NCBI GenBank assembly: GCA_937896505.1
Contig: CALBNP010000101.1
Span: 1 to 19,468, forward strand
DNA: 19,468 nt
Direction of reading: 5' to 3'
Source: an uncultured Bacteroidales bacterium
GTDB lineage: Bacteria > Bacteroidota > Bacteroidia > Bacteroidales > F082
The notes under the pieces were generated by a model that worked only from the letters and a program-made list of their open reading frames with translations, searched no databases and was not told where the DNA came from. The translations under genes were made by a program, and so were the position numbers. This document shows, piece by piece, positions 14,086-19,468 of the stretch (positions within the stretch are counted from its first letter, which is position 1; each line of letters opens with the position of its first letter).

Positions 14086-15903
14086 ATGAAAACTTTGAAG
14101 TATCAACTTATAGCCATATTTAGTTTGGCCTTTTGTTTCGCACAAGCGCAAAGTCCCACCGTTGGCGAAGTGTTGACCGCTTCCGACGGCACCACGGGAG
14201 TTGTGTTTTACGTTTCGCCTGACGGCAACACATTCTGGTTGGCCGCCATGAACGATTTGCCTGGAACTTACCAATGGGGTCCTATCGGCGACGTCGCTGG
14301 ATTAGAGAACTACGAATCGGCGAACGATGCCATTTGGTATGCCCTGCATTATGAGTCCATTGGCCTTGAAGCCACCCAAATCATGTATCATGACCAAGGA
14401 TACAACAGCGCGTATCCTGCTTCTCGCGTAAATTTCAAACATGGCTGGCACATCCCATCGACAGGACAACTCAGCAAACTTTACGCAGCACTGCCCTACG
14501 TCAATCATGTTTTCGCACAAAACGGCGGGACGGAAATGGCATACGATTACTATTGGGCAAGCACCGAAAGTTCCTCGCAACAAGCGTGGGCAGTCAATTT
14601 CGATGACAATTCCTACAAAGGAGGATTCCTGCAAGAGTTTGACAAACTCACACAGCTTCATGTACGCCCGATTTGGAGTTCAGAAATCATCAGCAGTTCA
14701 CCAACCGTAGGTCAAATTACCGTTCCTGAAACGATTTGCTCCGGCAACAGCCTCGACTTGCACACTCCAAGCACACAAAACGCAACACACCAAGGATGGC
14801 AAATCGCTGCCGACGAAGACTTTACCGACTATCAAAATTACAATGGCGAAGTCCTTGACGAATCATTTGACGGCTGGTATTTGAGATACTTCGCTTCCAA
14901 CCATTTGGGCACTACCTACAGCAATACCGTTAGAGTTTCCGTCATGTATGCCCCTTCAAGTTCGTTCAGCATCGAGAGTTGCGGGCCATACGTCTGGAAT
15001 GGCGCGACCTATACAGAAAATGGCATCTACCAACAAACCTTCCCCATGCCTAATGGTTGCGACAGCATTGCCACCCTATACCTTAGTATCAGGCACGAAT
15101 ATGACATCAACTTCAACGCATCGAGCTGTGAATCATACACTTGGAACGGGCAAACCTATACACAAAGCGGCGATTATACACAAGTCTTCACCTCTATTTA
15201 CGGCTGCGACAGCATCGCCACTCTTCACCTTTCCATCTACAAATCCGCAGAAAGCGAATTATCCATCACAGAATGTGACAGTTACGTCTGGAACGGGCAA
15301 ACATACACCACAAGCGGCGATTACACACAGATACTCCACACAACACATGGCTGCGACAGCCTCGTTACACTTCACCTCACCATCGAGTCGTTTGAAGAAA
15401 TGCAAACCATCGAAGGCGATGCCACGGTCGATACCCACACCACCTCAACCAGCATCTACTCACAGCCAGGTTTCAACAACAGCACCATCTATCAGTGGGT
15501 TCTCCTGCCCGACCAAGCTGGAACAGTGGCCGGATTCGGCAACACCGCCATCGTAACTTGGTCAACCGACTACCAAGGCGACGCTACTCTCGGCGTAGGC
15601 ATCGATGCCCCATGCGGCGAAGGCTTCAACACGCTCACCATAAACGTGAAGAACTCGTCAGATGTCAGCGAAAACAGCATCAATGCCAAGCTCTATCCTA
15701 ACCCAACTTCCGGAACAGTCACCATCGAAGCCGCCGACATGCAACGCATAACGGTTGCCAACGCCATGGGACAAGTAGTCGTTGATATGGAACTTGATGC
15801 CAACACGTCAAGCATCGACATGACCCAATTTGGCACGGGGGTTTATGTGGTCAGAATCATGACCAGAGAAGGTTCATGCATCAGGCGCATTGGAGTTGAA
15901 TGA
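14086..15903 (+). CDS. T9SS-sorted surface protein with tandem repeats
   Basis: A 605-residue exported protein. A signal peptide (cleavage near residue 21, after AQA) is followed by a DUF1566/FISUMP-like domain (~25-205). Its motifs are GVVFYVSPDGN, HGWHIPSTGQL, YYWASTES and VRPIWSS, similar in plan to the upstream gene product. A linker domain (~210-290) leads to three 39-residue repeats (297-335, 346-384, 395-433) with the pattern C-x-x-Y-x-W-N-G...G-C-D-S-x-x-T-L. Each repeat has two cysteines, and the pattern is common in Bacteroidota adhesin-like proteins. After another beta-rich region the last ~73 residues (from 533) form a type A T9SS sorting domain: LYPNPTSG, NAMGQVV, GVYVVRI. It should cross the outer membrane by T9SS and be anchored on the surface. 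Ligand unknown; adhesion is inferred. Confidence 0.85.
   Translation: MKTLKYQLIAIFSLAFCFAQAQSPTVGEVLTASDGTTGVVFYVSPDGNTFWLAAMNDLPGTYQWGPIGDVAGLENYESANDAIWYALHYESIGLEATQIMYHDQGYNSAYPASRVNFKHGWHIPSTGQLSKLYAALPYVNHVFAQNGGTEMAYDYYWASTESSSQQAWAVNFDDNSYKGGFLQEFDKLTQLHVRPIWSSEIISSSPTVGQITVPETICSGNSLDLHTPSTQNATHQGWQIAADEDFTDYQNYNGEVLDESFDGWYLRYFASNHLGTTYSNTVRVSVMYAPSSSFSIESCGPYVWNGATYTENGIYQQTFPMPNGCDSIATLYLSIRHEYDINFNASSCESYTWNGQTYTQSGDYTQVFTSIYGCDSIATLHLSIYKSAESELSITECDSYVWNGQTYTTSGDYTQILHTTHGCDSLVTLHLTIESFEEMQTIEGDATVDTHTTSTSIYSQPGFNNSTIYQWVLLPDQAGTVAGFGNTAIVTWSTDYQGDATLGVGIDAPCGEGFNTLTINVKNSSDVSENSINAKLYPNPTSGTVTIEAADMQRITVANAMGQVVVDMELDANTSSIDMTQFGTGVYVVRIMTREGSCIRRIGVE
14974..15384 (+). repeat. 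Three in-frame 117-bp coding repeats, 147-bp period
   Basis: Units at 14974-15090, 15121-15237 and 15268-15384 encode the three 39-residue cysteine-containing repeats of the surface protein. Start-to-start distance is exactly 147 bp (49 codons). Units 2 and 3 are more alike than unit 1, for example sharing TGGAACGGGCAAAC, which suggests a recent duplication of that pair. Such repeats can change copy number by recombination. Confidence 0.85.
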
Positions 15904-17430
15904 TTATTTCAAACGCAACAATTTCAATCCCTTATCGATTAAATCGTTGACAGACATTGAAATTCTCAGTTTATAGACCGTCGTCATTCCCAACAATAGG
16001 AAGGCGACGGTTTTTATTACGCCATCAAGCAGAAGACCATAAATCGGCTTGGCGAAAAGCCCAGAAAACCATGGTGTTATCGTAAGCATCCAAAGCCAAT
16101 TCAGGCCAAACATCACCAAGACGATGACCGAAACAGCAAACATCTTTTTCGTCAAAGGCAACACACCGGTTTTCCATTTGATGAAAGCCAAAAGCAGGAT
16201 GAAATAGATGGAATACGACAAAGTGTAAGCCAATGCGCCGCCGTTGATATCCCATTTCGGCACGAAATACCGGTTCATAAAGAACGACATAAGCGTCAGC
16301 AAAACGGTGAATATCAGCGAATAATAATAGTATTTGGAATAGCTCAACACCGTTGTCGTAACTGCAAAAGTGGAATAAACCAGCCTACCGATGCAAAGCA
16401 ACAGTACCGCCATTTTTCCCACACGATAGACTTCGCCGTTGGGCAAAATGCTGAAAAGCAAATCGATGTTCGTCCAAATGACGAAAAACACGAAAGTTCC
16501 GGCAATATACTGATGTAGAGCCACATTCTTGCACAAGATATCAGCTTGTTTCACATCCTGTCTTGCCATAGCCTCAGAGATATGGGGACGCGAAATGGCT
16601 CCCAACGAGCGATAAGGCATCTCGACCACGGCAGCGATGTTGGTAGCAATGGTAAACACACCAGCCAAATGAAAACTCACCTCGCCCGCAACAAAAAACT
16701 TGCTCAGCATGGGAATCACATTTCCCGCCAATGCCGCCGTAATCATGAAAGCGGTATAGAACAGGAAATCACGCTTCAATTCCTTCTTCACAAAACCTTT
16801 CTCAATCCTAAACGACACCCTTTGCAGCGACAGCAGATAGCCGATATTCACTAAAGTGGCAAGACCATAGAAAACGCAAAACGAAACCACTACACCCTTG
16901 AAGTTGAGCACCTTATAGAAATAGAGCAGATAAACAACCAAGGTCATCACACGAAGCCCAACCTCACGGATAAACTTCGGCACCGAGATATGTAGCAGCA
17001 AGTTGCTATTGGTCTCGAACACCGAAATGTAGAGCATGAAAAATGCCAGCGGGATGACGAAATAGACATACTCGCCAAATGCAGTGGAATCCTTTGTAAA
17101 ATAAGCGACTATCGAATTCTTGAAAAGTAGGAAAACGACCAGGAAAATGGAAAAACCGATGAGTGGAACCAGCAAGGTCCAGCCGAAAAAGCCATGGTCG
17201 CGATGGGCTTCATCCTTAAAATACGGATAATAGCGCATCGCCGACGAATTGGTTCCCAGCTGTGCTATACCCGAAAACAGCAAAGCACACTGAAGCAGCA
17301 CATCGATGAGGCCAATCTCATCGGCCGTCAAGGCCTTGGTCTGGATGAAAAAGGTGGTGACAATGCCAACCACGACACCCAAATAGGTGGCCAAAGTTCC
17401 CTTGATACTCTGTCGTGCTACGATACCCAT
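15904..17430 (-). CDS. Wzx/MATE-type polysaccharide flippase
   Basis: A 508-residue integral membrane protein of the polysaccharide biosynthesis (Wzx/MATE-like) superfamily, counted from ATG 17430 (MGIVARQSIKGTLATYLGVV). That start has AGGA 8 nt upstream and matches the usual N-terminus of Bacteroidota homologues. In-frame ATGs at 17439 and 17469 exist, but the extension from 17469 is translated REP-like palindrome. Family features are ADEIGLIDVLLQCALLFSGI, QLGTNSSAMRYYPYF and about 12-14 hydrophobic helices spread over the whole length. It should flip a lipid-linked oligosaccharide to the periplasmic side and is the likely exporter for the glycan made by genes 4202-13325. It is convergent with the T9SS gene with no base between the two stop codons. 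A lipid II-type or other substrate cannot be excluded. Confidence 0.85.
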   Translation of the reverse strand: MGIVARQSIKGTLATYLGVVVGIVTTFFIQTKALTADEIGLIDVLLQCALLFSGIAQLGTNSSAMRYYPYFKDEAHRDHGFFGWTLLVPLIGFSIFLVVFLLFKNSIVAYFTKDSTAFGEYVYFVIPLAFFMLYISVFETNSNLLLHISVPKFIREVGLRVMTLVVYLLYFYKVLNFKGVVVSFCVFYGLATLVNIGYLLSLQRVSFRIEKGFVKKELKRDFLFYTAFMITAALAGNVIPMLSKFFVAGEVSFHLAGVFTIATNIAAVVEMPYRSLGAISRPHISEAMARQDVKQADILCKNVALHQYIAGTFVFFVIWTNIDLLFSILPNGEVYRVGKMAVLLLCIGRLVYSTFAVTTTVLSYSKYYYYSLIFTVLLTLMSFFMNRYFVPKWDINGGALAYTLSYSIYFILLLAFIKWKTGVLPLTKKMFAVSVIVLVMFGLNWLWMLTITPWFSGLFAKPIYGLLLDGVIKTVAFLLLGMTTVYKLRISMSVNDLIDKGLKLLRLK

Positions 17431-17442
17431 ATCATTCATCCT

Positions 17443-17467
17443 GTAGAGACGCGATTCATCGCGTCTC
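17443..17467. repeat. REP-like palindrome with GTAG foot
   Basis: GAGACGCGAT (17446-17455) and ATCGCGTCTC (17458-17467) are perfect inverted repeats around the two bases TC; folded as RNA or single-stranded DNA the loop would be six bases. GTAG precedes and includes the first base of the left arm (17443-17446). A palindrome preceded by GTAG or GTCG is the hallmark of REP elements moved by RAYT-type tyrosine transposases. It lies in the gap between the YihY-family and flippase genes and forms a hairpin 16 nt before the flippase ATG. Confidence 0.7.
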
Positions 17468-17480
17468 ATTTACATCACAA

Positions 17481-18797
17481 TCATTTTTCATATTCAGTTG
17501 TCGGAACCTCAAATTGTTTTTCGTCAGTTTGCGAAACACCTTTGAGTTCCTGCTCGATAAAAGCACTATAAGCCTTGATAACCAGTTCACAATCCTTCTT
17601 TTCTTCAACCAGTTTATCCACAAGGTCTTGCTTCTCTTTGATTTGGTTTTGCAGGTTGGCAATCTTCTTGTCGCGTTCTTCGTTCTCCTTCGTAAACACC
17701 TGGATGCGCTTCTTCATGTCCTCGATGACAATCTGCTTTTTCCGGTCGTTGTCCTCCTCTGCGCTAAGCCTGTCGGATTCACGGCGGATGCTGGAATTCA
17801 AATCGTTGCCTGCCAAAATCACTATGGCCAAAATCCATATCCACATCAGCAAGATAATCAATGTACCAATGGAACCATACAAGGCATTATAGCGCGAGAA
17901 ATTGGAAATATAGATGTTGAAACCTATCGTGGCAAGGATAAACAAGCCCGTCGCCATAATGGAACCCGGACTGAAAATCACGAAATTACGATATTTCTTG
18001 CCATTCTTTCTCGGACGTTTCAATTCCACGCGATAATGCTCGTTAAACTTCACATTGCCAAAATAATACAAAGTCGCGACCGTGAGGCACAACGAGAAAA
18101 CCGTTACCGCCCAACGTATGAAATTGAAAAGGAAAAGCACAAAGCCACCTTTCAGAAGCTCTTGTGTGACCAAGAACTTCAAGCCGATGCCACCCAACGA
18201 AATCAAGACAATGGAAACCACAATCAAGGCACCGAGAATGAGCAACATGAGGATAGCAAAAATCCGTTGTTGCAGCCAATTTTTCAACGTCAGTTTCTTC
18301 TCGCGAAGGAAGTCGGCATACACATTACGAAAACCACGGAAGAAAGCCACCACGCCACTCGAACCGAACAAGAGGCAGAGCACGATACTCAACGATAGCA
18401 AGCCATCGTGCGACTGGTTCATAATGCCGTTGATGGTATCATTCACGAAATCCATGGTGCCCGATGGTAAGAACGAACTTTGGATATATCTCATCACAAG
18501 TTCGTCGAGATGTGGAATCGGAATGTATGGTATCAACGTGAAAAAGAACAAGATGAGAGGGAACAAGGCCAAAAAGAAATTGAAGGCCACTCCCGCCGCA
18601 CGGTCCAAGGTACGACCTTTGGTGAAATTCTTGAAGAACGTCAACACCACATCCAATAGTGGGAGCCTTGTGCCGGGAAAACGCAAGAGGCGAAGTTTGT
18701 TGTCATCCTTATAATACCATGTCCGCAGACCGTCGATCTTGGCTATCAGCCAGGTAGCCAATTTTCCTTTTCCCTTCTTTTTCGCTTCATCTGCCAT
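17481..18797 (-). CDS. YihY/BrkB membrane protein with coiled-coil tail
   Basis: A 438-residue inner-membrane protein of the YihY/virulence factor BrkB family. After a basic N-terminus the family core runs from ~55 to 335. It contains AAGVAFNFFLALFPLILFF (~67-85), FGSSGVVAFFRGFRNVY (~144-160), FSPGSIMATGLFILAT (~275-290) and YGSIGTLIILLMWIWIL (~307-323), with about six helices. Residues ~340-412 form a charged helix rich in Glu, Lys and Asp with heptad-like spacing (KRIQVF, IANLQNQIKEKQDLVDKLVE), predicted to be a cytoplasmic coiled coil. Many family members end soon after the last helix, so this tail is an addition that could mediate oligomerisation or recruit a partner. The physiological role of the family is unsettled; transport has been suggested. 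It is followed by the flippase gene on the same strand. Confidence 0.87.
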   Translation of the reverse strand: MADEAKKKGKGKLATWLIAKIDGLRTWYYKDDNKLRLLRFPGTRLPLLDVVLTFFKNFTKGRTLDRAAGVAFNFFLALFPLILFFFTLIPYIPIPHLDELVMRYIQSSFLPSGTMDFVNDTINGIMNQSHDGLLSLSIVLCLLFGSSGVVAFFRGFRNVYADFLREKKLTLKNWLQQRIFAILMLLILGALIVVSIVLISLGGIGLKFLVTQELLKGGFVLFLFNFIRWAVTVFSLCLTVATLYYFGNVKFNEHYRVELKRPRKNGKKYRNFVIFSPGSIMATGLFILATIGFNIYISNFSRYNALYGSIGTLIILLMWIWILAIVILAGNDLNSSIRRESDRLSAEEDNDRKKQIVIEDMKKRIQVFTKENEERDKKIANLQNQIKEKQDLVDKLVEEKKDCELVIKAYSAFIEQELKGVSQTDEKQFEVPTTEYEK

Positions 18798-18817
18798 ATC
18801 GAGAACTTTTTAGGATG

Positions 18818-18825
18818 CAAAAATA
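18818..18825 (-). promoter_or_regulatory. Predicted -7 promoter element of YihY-family gene
   Basis: The minus strand reads TATTTTTG followed by CAT, a full match to TAnnTTTG, 20 nt upstream of ATG 18797. No TTG lies at the usual 19-21 nt distance. It is divergent from two copies of the same octamer on the plus strand. Confidence 0.4.
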
Positions 18826-18826
18826 G

Positions 18827-18854
18827 TATTTTTGAAGCAAATATTTTATTTTTG
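18827..18854 (+). promoter_or_regulatory. Two possible -7 elements before the RseC-like gene
   Basis: TATTTTTG occurs at 18827-18834 and again at 18847-18854, 20 bp apart. The first would give a leader of about 20 nt before ATG 18863; the second lies only 8 nt from the ATG and would give an almost leaderless mRNA. Which copy is used cannot be decided from sequence. Confidence 0.4.
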
Positions 18855-18862
18855 CAATCATT

Positions 18863-19276
18863 ATGAGCAACGAAACCATTTCACACGAAGGCATCATCAC
18901 TGAAATCGGTGATGACGAATTGAAAATCAAGATATTGTCGAAAAGTGCCTGTGCAGCATGTCATGCCAAAAGCGCTTGTACGATGAGCGACATGGCCGAA
19001 AAAATCCTCACCGTTCCCAAGCCCCAAAACCGTGATTTCCAACTGATGCAGAGAGTCAACGTCAGCATGAAAGTGAGCCAAGGCAACAAGGCCGCCATCC
19101 TCGGTTACCTATTGCCTTTCGCATTGATGATGGCCGTACTTTTCACCCTCATCGGCTGCGGCCTCGGTGAAGGATTGTCAGCCCTTTGCTGTCTTGCCGC
19201 GCTTATACCTTATTATATTATTCTCTATCTCCGCCGCGACAAGCTGAAAAAACAATTCGATTACGAAATTGAATAA
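18863..19276 (+). CDS. RseC/MucC-family membrane protein
   Basis: A 137-residue protein of the RseC (SoxR-reducing system/MucC) family. A small soluble N-terminal domain holds a Cys-rich motif, SACAACHAKSACTM (Cys30, Cys33, Cys39, with His34), which could bind metal, an Fe-S cluster or undergo redox change. Two membrane helices follow (~78-98 and ~103-122) with a short basic C-terminal tail (LRRDKLKKQF). In proteobacteria RseC is linked to sigma-E control and to reduction of SoxR together with the Rsx/Rnf complex. In many Bacteroidota the homologue precedes rnfB. Here the next 192 bp contain no rnfB start but do contain a separate promoter, so cotranscription with a downstream gene is not supported. 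Transcribed divergently from the YihY-family gene. Confidence 0.85.
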   Translation: MSNETISHEGIITEIGDDELKIKILSKSACAACHAKSACTMSDMAEKILTVPKPQNRDFQLMQRVNVSMKVSQGNKAAILGYLLPFALMMAVLFTLIGCGLGEGLSALCCLAALIPYYIILYLRRDKLKKQFDYEIE

Positions 19277-19351
19277 AGTTCGATTCGGCAGTATTATTCA
19301 CACTATATCAGCAATATACATTTCATTTATTAAAAAAAACCAAAAAAAATC

Positions 19352-19382
19352 TTGGACAAAAAACTAAGATTCCATATTTTTG
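19352..19382 (+). promoter_or_regulatory. Well-formed promoter for a gene beyond the window
   Basis: TTG (19352-19354) is followed after exactly 20 nt by TATTTTTG (19375-19382), the best match to the Bacteroidota -33/-7 consensus in the window. The transcript would start near 19389. At least 80 nt of AT-rich leader follow with no start codon leading to a sustained frame, so the regulated gene begins to the right of the window. TTTGCTT and AAGCAAA (19391-19406) form a small inverted repeat at the start of the leader. Confidence 0.6.
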
Positions 19383-19468
19383 TATGATTTTTTGCTTTCA
19401 AGCAAACATCAATTCATTTTATACTAAATCAGAACATTAACCCTCAAAACTATTAAAAAAGTGAACAA

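Noticed and set aside
14948..15556. 202-codon alternative frame inside the T9SS protein gene
   Set aside because: Same-strand shadow rich in Ser, Thr and Pro, produced by the coding repeats; the main frame has signal peptide, repeats and sorting domain.
17431..17469. Start codons at 17469 and 17439 for the flippase
   Set aside because: The extension from 17469 is translated REP-like palindrome; ATG 17430 has AGGA at a suitable distance and gives the family N-terminus.
17415..18398. 327-codon open frame on the plus strand
   Set aside because: It lies opposite the YihY/BrkB gene, has a low-complexity Gln/His-rich translation and no recognisable domain.

Overview
The window reads as a chromosomal segment of a member of the Bacteroidota, most likely the order Bacteroidales. 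The signs are a C-terminal type IX secretion (T9SS) sorting domain, several matches to the Bacteroidota promoter -7 element TAnnTTTG, few Shine-Dalgarno sites, and gene families typical of the phylum (AAA/DUF4143 ATPases, a YfhO-family membrane protein, an RseC-like protein). No tRNA, rRNA, CRISPR array or intact transposase gene was seen.

Layout. (1) 1-3240, minus strand: an AT-rich accessory stretch with a GHKL (sacsin-type) ATPase that stops early at the window edge, and a complete AAA/DUF4143 ATPase. Three identical 20-bp repeats with exact 34-bp period lie immediately upstream of the second gene. (2) 3428-5332, minus strand: a glycosyltransferase followed 3 nt later by a zinc-ribbon SAM methyltransferase. 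(3) 5436-13325, plus strand: seven genes, each overlapping the next by 1-7 nt. They encode a YfhO-family membrane protein, a glycosyltransferase, an SpsF-type cytidylyltransferase, a NeuB-type nonulosonic acid synthase, a KdsC-type HAD phosphatase, a hexapeptide acyltransferase and a GT-B transferase of the CDP-glycerol/polysialyl type. (4) 13419-15903, plus strand: two secreted proteins that share a domain; the second adds three 39-residue repeats and a T9SS sorting domain. (5) 15904-18797, minus strand: a Wzx/MATE-type flippase and a YihY/BrkB membrane protein with a coiled-coil tail, with a REP-like palindrome between them. (6) 18863-19276, plus strand: an RseC-like membrane protein, followed by a well-formed promoter (TTG-N20-TATTTTTG) for a gene beyond the window.

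How it may work together (inference): genes 4202-13325 plus the flippase at 15904 look like a surface glycan module. The synthase, phosphatase and cytidylyltransferase would make a CMP-activated nonulosonic acid through a phosphorylated intermediate, as the KDN enzymes of Bacteroides thetaiotaomicron do. The GT-B protein at the end of the operon is the natural candidate for transferring it, the acyltransferase and methyltransferase for decorating the glycan, and the flippase for exporting the lipid-linked product. The adjacent secreted/T9SS proteins could be surface partners or acceptors, but only their position suggests this.

The most notable items are the undescribed 34-bp-period repeat array at an ATPase promoter, the apparently self-contained nonulosonic acid cassette with an unassigned transferase, and the REP-like palindrome in the leader of the flippase gene.
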